A stretch of DNA of 64,000 nucleotides, taken from assembly GCA_023548195.1 (NCBI GenBank), contig JAJHZJ010000041.1, positions 1,302,001 to 1,366,000 of the forward strand, in the 5' to 3' direction. The position numbers and the translations under genes were made by a program. A model generated the notes under the pieces. That model did not search any database. It was not told the DNA's origin and worked only from the letters and a program-made list of their open reading frames with translations. This DNA is from Bettongia penicillata ogilbyi. Its lineage: Eukaryota > Chordata > Mammalia > Diprotodontia > Potoroidae. Each line of letters opens with the position of its first letter. Position 1 is the stretch's first letter. Positions 1 to 11,891 of the stretch are shown piece by piece.

Positions 1-100
1 TACATACATTTGGGTGTATGTGTGAATATATAATATATATTTTACATATATATTTATAGATATTTTACTTATATATATATACATACATATAAAATCTTTG
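1..100. repeat. AT-rich low-complexity / decayed (TA)n microsatellite
   Basis: Alternating TATATA, TACATA and TGTGTA tracts. Nothing recognisable follows from 101 to 740. Confidence 0.6.
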
Positions 101-740
101 AGTTCAGCAATTCCTTTAATACATTGGCAACAAGAGAAAACTAGTGAATTTCTTTGGAGGACAAAAGATTTTCATGGTTACCCCATATTTCATTGCAAAG
201 TATTGTAAAGAAATTAATATTTCTGGTTGGTTTTTTTCTTCTTTTAAATAAAAATTAAACACATCCAGACCAATCTATGATACTTTGTGCCTGTCTATCT
301 GAAACTTTGTGGCAACAGTTTGCCTGTGAATGCTGTTATAAATGCATTTCATAGGTAAGGATTATTTCTATAAATTTAACCCCAAGTACTTCCTTTCGTT
401 CCAGTCAAAGCAGCTACTTCCCCAGTAGTTTCTCTACACATATTTCCTTTAGTTTCAGGGGAAGTTCTTGCCTTATTTTATCACAAAATAGAGGCCTATG
501 GAGCTTAGAGAGATTAATGAGAAGTGAGTCTCTCGGGCAACTCACTTTATCTGTGTCTCAGGTTCTTTACCTGCTTTTAACCATTTTTTTCCTATTTTTG
601 CATATTGGTAGACACAAGGCTGTCTTGGTTTGCAAATTCTAGGTAATTCGAGCCTCTTTTATGTGGTTATTAACAATTTGAATTCCTCAGAAAACTGTTT
701 TTGTTCTTTTAACCTGCTTGTATTTATTTACTTTTTATTT

Positions 741-880
741 TTGGCAAGGCAATTGAGGTTAAGTGATTTGTCCCAGGTCACACAGCTAGTAAGTGTCAAG
801 TATTTACAGCTGGATTTGAACTCAGATCCTCCAGACTGCAGGGGTGGTGCTCTATCCACTGTGTCATTTAGCTACCTGCT
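741..880 (-). repeat. CORE-SINE (MIR/MAR-type) fragment
   Basis: Minus-strand copy: GGTCACACAGCTAGTAAGTGTC is the reversed CORE domain, followed by reversed B-box sequence (GATTTGAACTC) and a reversed tRNA-like head ending in GCTCTATCCACTGTG. No target duplication was identified. Confidence 0.75.
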
Positions 881-1009
881 TGTTAGATTGAACTTATGTG
901 TATATTAGACATTAATATTCATTTTTTGATAGTTTCTTGATGTCAATATGCCAAATATATGGGAATTAAAGCAGTCTTTAAGGAAAAAAAATTGTCTGGA
1001 AAATTTTTA

Positions 1010-1908
1010 TTAACAATGAAAGAAAAAAGAAATCCAATGAATTCAGCAAATTCCCAAAATTTGGAATAAGAAGTAGGAATTCACAATGAGTGTAGAGCTA
1101 GTAAAGGAAACTGCCCAAAATTATGCTATCTAGTTATGTGGAACAAAATGGAAAACTTAAAGAAAATGGATAAATTTACAAAAATATAAAATATGCAAGT
1201 CAAAACAAAAACTGGAGTTCCCAAACTGCTCAATCTCAGAAAAGGAAATTTAATTAACCTTAAAGGAATTCTTTCACCAAAAGATAAAAGAAAAACTCAA
1301 GATCAAGTGATACAATTGAATTCTATCAAGAATTTTAAAATAGATACAAAATAAAAAAAATTTAATCTTTTCAAAACTAGAGAAATAAGGTACTCTAAAA
1401 ATTCTGTTTATGAGATAAATGTGATCCAGGGAGAGAAAAAACAGAGAAAGAGAATTATAAGCTGATATCTCTAGTGAATAATGACTCAAGTAATTTAAAC
1501 ACAATATTTAAATTAGACTACATATATCCGAAATTACTCATCATTAAATCACATTCATATCAGTGATGAAAATAGATCAATAAATCATATAAAAACATGA
1601 TTTAATAATTAATATTGAAATACTCTTGGTTCAAAACATTAACAAGCATAGACCTAGAAGGACCTTTCCTCAATACGATTAAAAGCATTTACATAAACCT
1701 AATAGCTAGCAGTATTGTAATGATGACCCACTGAAAACTTTCCCAATACAATCAAGAGTGAAGCAATGATGCCCTTTTTATCCACTATTATTTGACATAA
1801 TAAAAAAATGATACCTAGATCGATAAGACAAGAAAAGGAAATTAAAATAAAAAATATTGGCCAAGAAGGCAATGTCATACCTTAGATAGAGAATGTGTGA
1901 AAAAATAT
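1010..1908 (+). repeat. L1 LINE ORF2 remnant (reverse-transcriptase region)
   Basis: Plus-strand L1 ORF2 recognisable as the GAATTCTATCAA block, AGAGAAAGAGAATTATAAG (1,443-1,461), the decayed CPLSPLLF block (about 1,760-1,800) and the RQEKEIKI-like block near 1,830. All frames are broken by stops. The element continues after the SINE cluster at 1,909-2,345. Confidence 0.6.
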
Positions 1909-2262
1909 GGGCAACTAGATAGCACAGCGAATGAAGTAATAGGCCTGGAGTTAGAAGACTCATCTCCCTGAGTTAAAATCTGGCCTCAGACATTAGCTGT
2001 GTGACCCTGGGCAATTACCTCACTTTAAGTGAGTATTTGAAAAGGCCTTAACCTAAAAGACCAAGGTCTCCTATTGCATTCTGGGCTGTCTCCAATCATC
2101 CTGAGGAATATCTGGTCACAGGATCCGGATGGCTCAGGAGGAGAAAGTGAGGCCGGTGACCTGCACAGCCCTCCCTCACTTAAAACAAAGTCAAGTGAAA
2201 GTCATGTCATCATTTCTCTGATGGCAAGATCTTCTTCAGCAATGAAGGACAAACACAACAAG
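1909..2262 (+). repeat. WSINE1-like CORE-SINE with RTE-type tail, older copy
   Basis: tRNA-like head (GCAACTAGATAGCACAGCG), CORE domain (AGCTGTGTGACCCTGGGCAA) and a distinctive 3' module (GGATGGCTCAGGAGGAGAAAG through GAAGGACAAACACAAC). It is more diverged than the copies at 20,167, 26,028 and 53,705. Inserted in L1 ORF2. Confidence 0.75.
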
Positions 2263-2345
2263 CTGGAGAAGAAAATGGCAAACCACTCCCATGCCTTTAC
2301 CCTAAATGGGGTCCTGAAGAGCTGAACATAACTAAACAACAACAC
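2263..2345 (+). repeat. MAR1-type SINE / RTE 3' tail fragment
   Basis: CTGGAGAAGAAAATGGCAAA followed by an AAATGGGGTCCTGAAGAG block and an (AAC)n end. This is the MAR1 tail, which resembles the 3' end of RTE/BovB LINEs. It directly abuts the preceding SINE, giving a composite. Confidence 0.6.
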
Positions 2346-2640
2346 ACCAATGATTAACAGTTCAAAATAAAGTAGTAGGATACAAAATAAATATATAAAC
2401 ATCATCACATTTTTGTACATTACTAAAAAAGGAAAAAATAAAAGAGAAAATGCTTTAAAATAACCTAAAGATGCATGAAATATTACTGTAACTTCTAAAG
2501 TGGCATGATATAGAATTTTGAATTGCCAACTCATGATTTCAGAAAAGAACCTAATATCCCTTTTAAACTACAAAGTAAACATATTTAAGGAAAAATGCAT
2601 GAAATAGTTGAGAATTTATCTACCAAAATGCACATAGGAT
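2346..2640 (+). repeat. L1 ORF2 remnant, continuation
   Basis: AGGATACAAAATAAATATAT corresponds to the conserved AGYKIN block of L1 ORF2, so the L1 resumes after the SINE cluster. Confidence 0.5.
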
Positions 2641-2700
2641 TATATATATATAAAATGTGTGCGTCTGTGTGCGTGTCTGTGTGTATACGTATATATCCAA
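2640..2700. repeat. Decayed (TA)n/(TG)n microsatellite
   Basis: TATATATATA followed by interrupted TGTGTG units and TATATATCC. Confidence 0.6.
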
Positions 2701-2919
2701 CCAATAAACCATGCTTACAGAAATCAGGTAAAACCTATATTGTTAACTCAAGGAGAATTTATTGAGTCATCTATTATTTTTGTATCAAATGTGTTTATCT
2801 AGTATCAGGCATTGTGATGGGTAATGGGAATACAAATATAATACACTTTAAAAAGTCCTGTCCATTGGAAGGAAGGCAGGAAGGCACAGGGTTACCCAGG
2901 GCAATAGTACACAAAGGGA

Positions 2920-3330
2920 CAGCCAGTCCTCCTCCCTACACCCCAGCTGTACAGTCCAGTAGCCAGTGATGACACACTCTAGTACAGTCACCAGTTGTCT
3001 GACTCCCTTACTGTCTGCGAGTCGAGAGGTCTGGAAACGGTCATTGCTGATTCAGTCACTCCCATGGCTTACTGCTGGTTTGTTGGGGCAGGGCTTGCAC
3101 TGGACGGTGCTCTACTCTCACCCTGGTGCAACAGACCTTTCCTGCCAACCTTCTAAGTTGTCTTGGACTGGAAAATTGTTTCACCCCAACTTTTTATGTG
3201 TTCTGCCAATCCAGAATTTGTTTGGGGTCATTAAAGTTGTTTGGAGAGAGACTTTGGGGAAAACTCAGGCAAATCCCTACCTTTTCCCCAATATCTTGGT
3301 TCCTACCACCAGAAATTCTTGAAATTACTA
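2920..3330 (-). repeat. L1 5'UTR fragment
   Basis: Closely similar to the 5'UTR part of the inverted L1 at 22,140-22,340 in this window. Shared blocks include CTCTCACCCTGGTG, ACAGACCTTTCCTGC and CCAGAATTTGTTT. Short frames on the plus strand here are by-products. The adjoining 3,331-3,597 is unassigned. Confidence 0.65.
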
Positions 3331-3597
3331 GAGAATGACCTATGCCAAAAGTTTCACCATTTTCTTGGACAGATTGTCTGGCAGGATCCCACTGGAGAAA
3401 TCTGTCTGGAAAAAAAGAACCATTAGTGGGTACATCATAAGACGAGTCGTTGGTTTTAGAGATAATTTAAAGGCCAGGACCTATGGAAGCTTTGCAGCTT
3501 TTTCTGCTCTGATTATCAACTACAGTGAGAACAGCTTTTCATGGGAGAGGTGCTCACTATGACTGTACCTGAACCATGCAGTGGATAGATGGAAGGG

Positions 3598-3838
3598 AGG
3601 AAATAAACATTTATTAAATATTTATTATGTGCCAGTCACTGTGCTAATACTATCTCGTTCAATCTTTGCAAAAAAAACTCTGGGAGATAGGTACTAGTAT
3701 ACCCATTTTACAGTTAAGTAAACTGAGGTTAAGTGACTTGTCCAAGGTCACACAGCCAGTAAGTGTCTAAATCCAGATTTGAACTCAGGATTTGGACTCC
3801 AGGTCTAGTGTTCTAACCATTGTGCCATCTGGCTAGCT
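3598..3838 (-). repeat. MIR-type SINE, near full length
   Basis: Reversed MIR order: TTATTAAATATTTATTATG tail, CCATTTTACAG, then GGTCACACAGCCAGTAAGTG (CORE), B-box remnant and GTTCTAACCATTGTGCCA head. Confidence 0.8.
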
Positions 3839-4587
3839 CAGGAGGAAAGACTTTGAAAGACTGTTCCAGTGCCATAAGTGTGAAGGTCTCATTAAGTTGG
3901 CTTATTTATCGGTTACTGCTGCTTCTGCCTCCTGTTCTTTCCTAAGCAGCTATGTTCAGCACTACCTTGGGTCCTGGCAAATTGTCTTTCAGGGTGATTC
4001 CCAGTCCTTCCTGGACTCCACCCAGAGCTTTATAATGAGAAAAGTCAGAGCAGCTCCTTAGAACAAAACAGGGAACAATGTGCTGACTTCCAGGAATTAC
4101 ATATCTCTCTAGTTGAATCCTCCAGACCGCAGCTGTCCAATCTGCATTTGTTACTGCTAAAATAGACATAGAAGTATTATTTACTGCTTTGTTTTTGCAA
4201 ACAACATTTCATGAGGCTCCCTTATTTGGGAGGCAAAAGAGGTAAGATGAAACTTATTCATTCCATGAAGCTGATTTTGTTGTTAGAGAATTGTTTCACC
4301 ATTTTGGCCACTACCAGGTCATCCTTGTGGTAGAGATTACATATTTAAATAGTTTGAAAACACAAATTTGAAAGTAAAAGAAAAATATATCTCAGGTACT
4401 AGTGGACTTAAATCAGTTCCAGAAAAAAGCCCTCATCAATGGGGAAATGAAGATTTTACACTCTGTCCAGGAGAGATTTCACTCCTTATCAAGGAGAGAG
4501 AAGAGGAAAGTGATCTTCCTAGATCATATCTTGGCATACTTGCTATAGGCAGAACAAATAATTTTTTAAAACAGAAATAAAAGCGCC
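3839..4587. other. Unassigned intergenic sequence
   Basis: No gene or confidently named repeat. Short frames at 3,942-4,169 (minus) and 4,368-4,580 (plus) carry no recognisable motif. Confidence 0.4.
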
Positions 4588-4850
4588 AAATGAAGCAGCT
4601 GGTGATATAGTAGATAACAATACTGGACCTGGAATCAAGGAGATCTGAGTTCAAATCCCACCTTAGAAACTTACTAGTGGTATAATCCTGGGTAATTCAC
4701 AATTTCTATTTGTGTCAGTTTCTTCAATTATAAGAAAGGGAAAAAAAAGATCTACCTCCCAAGGTCGTTATGAGGATCTAATGAGATAATAATTATAAAA
4801 AGCACTTAGTACAGTGCTTGGCACACAGTAGAAGCTTATTCCTTCCCCTA
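4588..4850 (+). repeat. MIR-type SINE
   Basis: Plus-strand tRNA-like head (GGTGATATAGTAGATA), B-box GAGTTCAAATCCC, decayed CORE, and tail AATGAGATAATAATTAT...GTGCTTGGCACACAGTAG. Confidence 0.75.
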
Positions 4851-4964
4851 AATGAGAGACATGATTATCATGAAGTAAGATAGGGATGGGAATAGAATAC
4901 ACTTCCATGGGGTTTTTTAATCTTTTCAATTATTATTATTTCCATAGAACTCTAATTAAAAGAT

Positions 4965-5165
4965 AAAATGAACTTAGATTTAGGAAGACTCAGGCTCAAG
5001 TCTTGCCTTTGCTTTGTGCTGGATGTGTGATCTTGTGCAAACCACTTTCCCTCAGAGACTGTAAGTTAGAGAAGATGCTGATCTTCATGGGCCATGAGAG
5101 TTTCCTCATTAGGAGTTCCCCATGCCAATAAAGTCACAAGTCCAGTCCCTCCCCTTCCCCCAAAA
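4965..5165 (+). repeat. MIR_Mars-like SINE
   Basis: AGGAAGACTCAGGCTCAAGT head half, a CTGGATGTGTGATCTTGTGC CORE remnant, then a tail with AGAAGATGCTGATCTTCATG and CAATAAAGTCACAAGTCCAG. The same family lies inverted at 15,385-15,618. Confidence 0.6.
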
Positions 5166-6628
5166 AAACAACAACTCAAAGTGCTCAGGTACATGAGGAT
5201 GAGAGTGGTAAAGTCCAATAACAGCAGTTCTTGGACTATTCTGGTGAAGAGGAGAGAACTTTGAAAAGAATCTACATGAGACTTAGACAGAATCAGACCA
5301 GAACCCCAGCAACAGGGATGCCTGGGCTTGCAGCTGTCATTCCTAGCACAAAAGAATGACCTCAGCAACAGTTCGCGCAGGCTTGAGGCTACTGGAAAAA
5401 GCAAAAGGCTGGTGAGCTCTTCATTAGCTGTATAACATCTTTACTGAGGGACATTGCCTTAGAATTTGAGAAATATAAATATATTGTTCCTACTTACAGA
5501 GGGAAGGGAAAGACAGGAAGTGGAAAGGAAAAGGGATGGGCAGTAGGAGCGGATGGGTAGTATGGAAACCTAATTCTCTGTCTCTTCCTCCCATTTCCTC
5601 AGGGAAAAGGGTCTTTAAATTAAGGCTGATTCTGAAAACATAAAAATATTAGACCTTAAAAGGTATTTCAAGCAAGTGAGTGTTTGTGCCCACCAGCTGC
5701 CTAGATAGAGCCTGATTACCAAGAGGAATGCTTCTGGAATGAGTTAAGTATTGTTTCTCAGCAGGAAAAGAAAGGAACCTTAAATATTTTATGTATATTT
5801 TTTTTACTTCAGCCTAGAGAACAATGACGGATGTCTTGATTTGACTAGTTCATAAGTTTCATGATTTAATGTAGTTTGTTGAATACCAAATCTGCATATA
5901 TTAGAATCTATTCATTGGAAACTATTTCTCTTATCAGAGTGGATTATTACTTATTTTATGCATATATATATATACATATTTAATAATCCATAATTCTTTT
6001 AAAATAATATATTATCCCTCGATGGGTAAATTGCTTAAAAGAACCCATTTTTATATAATCTCCGTTTGAAATATAATCTTCATGTGAATTTACAAATAAA
6101 TAAAAAAGCAGACAGAATCAACAGAAACTAAGTGAAACAAAAATTAACTGCATGTAGTTACTGCAATAGTCAACATTTATAAGAACCATTATGTTCTTCT
6201 ATAAAATGATGCTGAGACCATTAAATAGTGGAATTTGAAATAATTTCGCCATTAGATGAAGAAAGAATATTTTCTGAATTGTTATACACTTATAAATTAA
6301 ATAACTCCAAACTGGGGACTTACTTTAAGTTATTTTTATGTATATTATGACTTTTTTTTAAAAAAGTACTTATGATAAAGGTTATTGATGATAGTTTAAG
6401 ACACCAATCATTTTCTCTAAACCAATGATTAATAGGTCAGTTTCTTCTATTAGGTTTTTTCATTTGGTTCTGAATCATTAACAAGCACAGTGACCACTAA
6501 CCAAAAGTAACACCTGAATTATTAACTTTTCTGGCTTATGCAAGAAACATTTACAAAGAAAATGTCTCCTGCTTTAATGATTTTTTTTTCTCTTTATTCT
6601 GTTCTCTCCTCATGTAAGTTCAATTATA
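5166..6628. other. AT-rich single-copy-looking DNA
   Basis: No repeat or coding signal recognised apart from short TA runs (about 5,960-5,980). The 6,080-6,560 part is AT-rich with homeodomain-like ATTA words and looks undisturbed by transposons, so it is a reasonable place to test for conserved non-coding sequence. Confidence 0.35.
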
Positions 6629-6885
6629 GGCAGTGAGAAGGTGCAATGGATAGAGTGCCTGACCTGGAGTCAGGAAGACTCATCTTCCTGAATTCACATC
6701 TGACCTCAGACACTTACTAGCTGTGCCACCCTGGGCAAGTCACTTAATTTTGTTTGTGTCTCAGTTTTCTCAGCTCCAACTCATCATTTACTCAAATGAG
6801 CTGGAGAAGGAAACAGTAAAAGTCGCTCTAATGTCTTTGCCAAGAAAATCCCAAATTGCAGTCATGAAAATTATGAAATGACCAC
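6629..6885 (+). repeat. MAR1-type CORE-SINE with RTE tail
   Basis: GAGAAGGTGCAATGGATAGA head, GACCTCAGACACTTACTAGC CORE, then GAGCTGGAGAAGGAAA and a GCCAAGAAAATCCCAAATTG tail. Essentially complete. Confidence 0.85.
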
Positions 6886-7625
6886 ATAATAGCAAAAGTT
6901 TTAGAAGGAGGGTACTAGTAGTTGGGAGGATCACGAAAGGCCTGAATATATATAGAATATGGTACATGAACTGCATCTTGAAGGAAAAGAATTGTATGAA
7001 GTAAGGGAAGGAAATGAACAGTCACTGAAAGGCTCATGGATGAGAGATGGAGTGTTGCATGTGAGAAATGGAGAGAAAACCAATTTGGTTGAACCATAGA
7101 GAAGAAGAAAGAAAATAATGTATAAGGCAGCTAGAAAGATAGACTGGGGCATGATTGTGAAAGACTTTAAAAGGTAAATAGTGGAGTTCATATTTTATCC
7201 TAGAAGTCTCTTAGAGAAGTCACAGTTATTTAATCAATAGAGAGTGACATGGCTATATCTATGTGTAAAGAAAACCATGATAGCAGCTTTGAGGAGGGTG
7301 AATTTGAGTGGGAAGAGACTTGAGTCAGTGAGACCAATAAGGAGGCTATTATGGTACTCTAGGTAAGAAGTGATGAGGACCTTAATGATTGGTAAATAGA
7401 GAGAAGGGGATCATTAAGAGAATTTGTGAAGATATAGATGGCAAAATTTGGCGACTGATTGGCTCTGTGAAGTGAAGGAGGGTGAGGAGTTGAGAATAAC
7501 ATCATCATTATGAAACTGGGAAACTGGAAGCATGGCAGTGCTTTTGACAGAAATAGGGAAGTGTAGAAAACACTGAGAGTCGTAATTAGGAATTTTTGTG
7601 CTTAACGTAAGTACCAAAAGCCATC
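6886..7625 (-). repeat. L2 LINE ORF2/3' remnant
   Basis: Minus-strand reading shows L2 C-terminal coding. The 7,414-7,617 minus frame has a SQFHNDDVILNSSPSF stretch matching the L2 'NLGVILDSSLSF' region, and the AGGAGGCTATTATGGTACTC block (7,341-7,360) reverses to the SRLDYCNSLL-type region. Confidence 0.65.
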
Positions 7626-7849
7626 TTTGAGGCAGGCTATATGAAATAGGATCTTACTTGGGGGGAGGCTTACTTGGATGGGAGAAATAGAGACCCCAAG
7701 ACATTTACACCCCAGCTGAAGAAGCCACAGGGTCAAAAAAAAGAAGTGATCAAAGGAGGGGGGAGAAAATCACTGTAGCTAACCATCTGATAGCTTCTCC
7801 TTTAACATCTAACTAAACTAAGTAATGAAGCCCAAGCTCTCAGCAGCTT
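7626..7849. other. Unassigned sequence between L2 and L3 remnants
   Basis: No match recognised. Confidence 0.3.
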
Positions 7850-8450
7850 TTATGGCTGCCACAGATTGCTGATTTATACTAGGCTGATAGTTCATTAAAG
7901 TTCATAGATCTTTTTCAAACAATTTGCTGTTTAGACATGCCTCCTCCATTCTATACTTTTGAAGTTGTATCTTTGGACCCGTGTGCAGCACTTTACATTT
8001 ATCCCTATTGAATTCCATCTTCTTAGATACACAGCTTAATGCTTTATCTGGTCAAGATCTCTATAGATCTTGATTTTGACATCCCACCCTTCAGTTATCT
8101 TTTCCAATTTTGTGTGTTTGCAAATCTGACGAGCATGTCATTGACACGAATATTAAAGAGCACAGGTCCAAGCACAGATTACTGTAGCCTTCTTCTGTAG
8201 ACCTATGAAGTTGGTAGTGAATCATTAACAAATATTCTTTGAGTCCAAACATTCAACCAATTCCAAATCCACCTGACTATATTTATTTTGAGTCCACATC
8301 TCTTTATCCTTTACTCAAGAGTTATGTGACTAGCAAGTTGTATGTGAGAGATTTGCAATTTCACATGCAATCATCTTTTTTATTAAGCTATGTTTTGGAA
8401 ATACTTGTTTTATTCCATAAATTAAAAGTAAAACAATTTTTTTAAAAAAA
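7850..8450 (-). repeat. L3/CR1 LINE ORF2 remnant
   Basis: Reads, on the minus strand, as the CR1-clade RT region: TTTGCAAATCTGACGAGCAT (8,117-8,136) reverses to the MLVRFAN-type block, and AGAGCACAGGTCCAAGCACA (8,156-8,175) to the LGPVLFN block. The plus-strand 68-codon frame here is a shadow. Confidence 0.6.
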
Positions 8451-8578
8451 GATTATATGAGAAGCAGTGTAAAGGAGGAAGTGGTCACCAAGAAGACAAA
8501 ATAATTATTTTCCAAAAATTTCTCTAACAACCAGAAAAAATTCTTTAAAAAAACTCAACAACAAATTGTTCATTAGAT

Positions 8579-9635
8579 CTTGGGTTCTTAACCTTTTTGT
8601 GTCTTGTACCCCATTTAGCAGTCTAGGACAGCCTATTGACCACAAAGTAATGTTTATAAATGCATAACAAGAAACATATCAGATTAAAAAGGCAATTAGT
8701 TATTTTGAAGTAGTCATCAAAATGCTTTTTAAAAGTTTGCAGAACCTGACTAATCTATTTGTGTAATGCCATCTCAATTAAATCACTAAAAAAATTATCT
8801 TACTGAGTCAGAAAAAATAATAACAGGGTTCATTTGGAAGATCAGAGAGTCAAGAACTTGAAGGAAACCAGGGGAAATAGATGTGAAAGAATTAAATTCA
8901 GTAATATCAGGCCTTAAACCATATTATAAGGTAAGAGCAGTATTGAAGTGTAAAATGGATAATTTAATAGATAAATTAAAATTTTTCTGTATAACTAAAA
9001 CTTACGTAGGCAGGAATAGACGGAATGCAGAAAATTGGGGGAGAACTCTCATAAACAATCTCCCAGATAGAATGTGATTGGGTTGGAATATTGTTATGTT
9101 GTAGGAAATGATGAACTGGTGGGTTTAGAGAAAAATATGGAAAGACTTGGACTTAGGAAGGAAGATGCTATCTGCTTTCAGAGAAACAGATGACAAGTGG
9201 AAATAAGCATAATATGGTCTTACATATATGTGTATGTTTATGTATATCTATGTAGATATATGTAATAAGTATATACCTACACACATGTATGTGTGTATAT
9301 ACACATATGTATATAACTCTCACCTAACTTTATCCTTCTGGGGCGGCGGGGTGGGGAGAGAGAGGAAGGGAAAAAAGAAGCAAAAAGTGCACAGGAGAGG
9401 ACAAAAAAAAATCCACAAGGAAGCAAAGAAAAGTCAGGCAGCTTTGAAAATAATGTGTAGTATTCATTATATAGGTTTTCTTGAAATGGAAATTTATTGC
9501 TATGTATTGAATCCTCTGTTATGTTCTGCTGTGTGCATGGTATGTTATTTTTTTCTTTTCTTACTTTGTATTTAAATTTAAAGTAAAATTTAAAACTGAA
9601 GAGAAAAACTTTGTAGATCAGGTTAAGAACCTCTA
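8579..9635. mobile_element. hAT-Charlie-like DNA transposon remnant with 8-bp target duplication
   Basis: Left terminus CTTGGGTTCTTAACC (8,579-8,593) and right terminus GGTTAAGAACCTCTA (9,621-9,635) are inverted copies of a hAT-type CAGGGGTTCTTAACC end. Flanking 8-bp duplications are CATTAGAT (8,571-8,578) and AATTAGAT (9,636-9,643), 7 of 8 matching. The original element was probably short and non-autonomous; most of the interval is an inserted L1 (about 8,740-9,596). No transposase coding is left. Confidence 0.6.
8740..9596 (+). repeat. 5'-truncated L1 3' end nested in the hAT element
   Basis: GGCCTTAAACCATATTATAA (8,911-8,930) is the L1 ORF2 'GLKLYYKA' region, followed by the TTGGAATATTGTTATGTTGT block, TATATG-rich 3'UTR with a G-rich patch near 9,340, and an A-rich end. 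Short frames here are shadows. Confidence 0.5.
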
Positions 9636-9887
9636 AATTAGATATAAAGCGACTACTCCTAGAGTCCATAAGACAAGATAAAAATACTACAAAAGGTGTA
9701 TTCTCTTGACATGTTTTTGGACAATTGAAAAGCTTAGAACTCACTTAGCAACCCTAACACCAAACAATCCTGCACTACAGGTGGATCCAGTCTAAGAACC
9801 ATTTCAAGCTTGTGACTTACTGTTCAGTTATAGGGACTCCTGTGTAATCTCCCACTTGACTGTGACTCAGTGTGATTGCCTGTCGGA

Positions 9888-9950
9888 AAAGGAGAGACAG
9901 ACAGACAGATACAGAGACAGAGAAACACAGAGAGACAGAGACAGAGAAAC
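9888..9950. repeat. (GACA)n/(GAGACA)n purine-rich simple repeat
   Basis: GAGACAGACAGACAGATACAG and related units. Sequence between the hAT element and here is unassigned. Confidence 0.7.
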
Positions 9951-11600
9951 TAAAGGAGTGGAGAAAGGAAGAAACTTAGAAGCAACTTAGAAGAAAAGGT
10001 GCCACCATGCCTGAGAGTAAAAGAGCTATAATCCCCATCTGGGGTCAATCCTGTCCCTATTGAATTTATTTTTATTAAGGAGCTATACTGTCCTCAACTT
10101 GAAGGGACTGAAGGCATCCATCTTGGAGGGAATCTGCAGCAGTGCAAAGGGAATGAAATGTGAGATAAATGTGAAAGAAAACAATGAAATGTGAAGCCAG
10201 AGGTGAGCTATTGAAAATTCAAGAAAAAGAATGAAAGGGGGGAAAAAAATCCCAAAAATAAACCTAAGCATAAACCTATCCCTCAAGCAAGTACATCTGT
10301 AGAGAGACATATAAATACAAAATGCCTCAAAGAGAGGCCGTAATATATTGAACAAGTACAAAGACAGCTACACCAAAAAGCCTGAATGAAAAGAGAATTC
10401 TGATCCACAAAGAACAACCATCAGAAACTACACAATAGTTCAAAAGAGAAATAAAACTTTTAAAAGATGGTATGATGATGGAAATTATTTTGGAAACCAG
10501 AGCTTTGAAATCAGAATTAAAGAAGAGAAAATTTAGGGTATAAAAATTAGAAGACAAAGCTGAGAATCTGTCCAAAGTAAAGAAAGACTCAGTGAGAGAA
10601 TGAGATCTTTGGAACACAGAATATATAAATGGAAGAAAATTTGGCAGAAGAGAAACAAATACCAATTACTTTAAAAGTACATAAATTCTATGGAAGCCAA
10701 AGCAATTTACCTTAAGGACAGGATGAAGAGAGATCATGTCAAAGTCCTTGGTCTTTCACAGTAACACAACAAATGTGTTTATATGTGTATGTATATAAAT
10801 ATATGTATATAAGTATGTGTGTATGGATATGTACATACATACACATGTATGAATAATACAATATTTCAGAGATATATAATAAAAACACAAGATATATTTA
10901 TGTTATTTTTTTAACTGCCAAGTACTTTCGACTACGGACAAGAAACTACTCATTGATTGAATACACAGATTGATAACAAAAGGGAAAAAAATACACTTGA
11001 AATGCCAAGACATGTAGTGTCCCTAATCCATAATTTCTATGACAAATAGCAAATTTTTCAGGCATCCAGGATAAAGGCCTTGAGCCATGAAGAAATGCCA
11101 GTTTGAATACCTAGAATTCCTGTGTAATCATTAGAAATTGAGGAGAATAAAATAGAACATTCCAAAGCAGAGAAGCTCAAGGTGTAAACCCCAAAAACAC
11201 ATCCTGTAAAAATGTGCCTGATTATCCACCAAACATGATTGATATTAGACCAAGGAGAAATATTTGAGGCACTCATGCAAAACAAACAGAAGACAGTAGT
11301 GAGCAAAATATTCAGTTAGCAAACATTTCAATAAGAGAAACATAAGAAAGGTAAATAAATACAATTCTCACGAAAGAACAATATAATGAAATAGTTTTTT
11401 CATGTTTATAGTCTATTGTCTCAAAAAACATGTATTGAGATGTAAAAGGGGGCTCATCAAGAAATAAAAAGGACATGAGTGTTTAAAGGTTCAAGAAGAC
11501 CTTAAAAAAATCAGGAGAAGGGAAGGATACAGGGCTGAATAAATATTTTCTAGACTAAGTCTTTCATTCCTTTGTAAGTTAATCAATATATTTACATGGA
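9951..11600. repeat. A-rich unassigned DNA, possibly L1 or half-L1 derived
   Basis: Strongly A-rich plus strand with coding-like lysine/glutamate-rich but broken plus-strand frames around 10,480-10,640, like a decayed L1 ORF1 coiled coil. The minus-strand frames at 10,083-10,361 and 10,327-10,665 are composition shadows. A TATG/TACA-rich microsatellite sits at about 10,775-10,860. The assignment is tentative. Confidence 0.25.
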
Positions 11601-11754
11601 GAGATAACACAGAGGCCCTGACTCAGTGCAGAAGTGAGCTGAGAAAGGATGGTATTTTCTTCAGTCTCTCAGCAAGATTGGAGATTGGACCATGAGAGAA
11701 AAGGACAAAAGGTTTGCAATAGGAACGCTAAAATGGGAAGGAGGAATATATATA

Positions 11755-11826
11755 TCTACACACACATGTGTATGTATGCATATATGTATCTGTATGTATA
11801 TACACACATATATGTGTGTATGTATA

Positions 11827-11889
<63 letters not shown>
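11755..11889. repeat. (TG)n/(TATG)n/(TA)n compound microsatellite
   Basis: Starts as CACACATGTGTATG units and ends in about 50 bp of uninterrupted TA. Apparent frames through it on both strands (IYIYIY) are artefacts. Confidence 0.9.
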
Positions 11890-11891
<2 letters not shown>

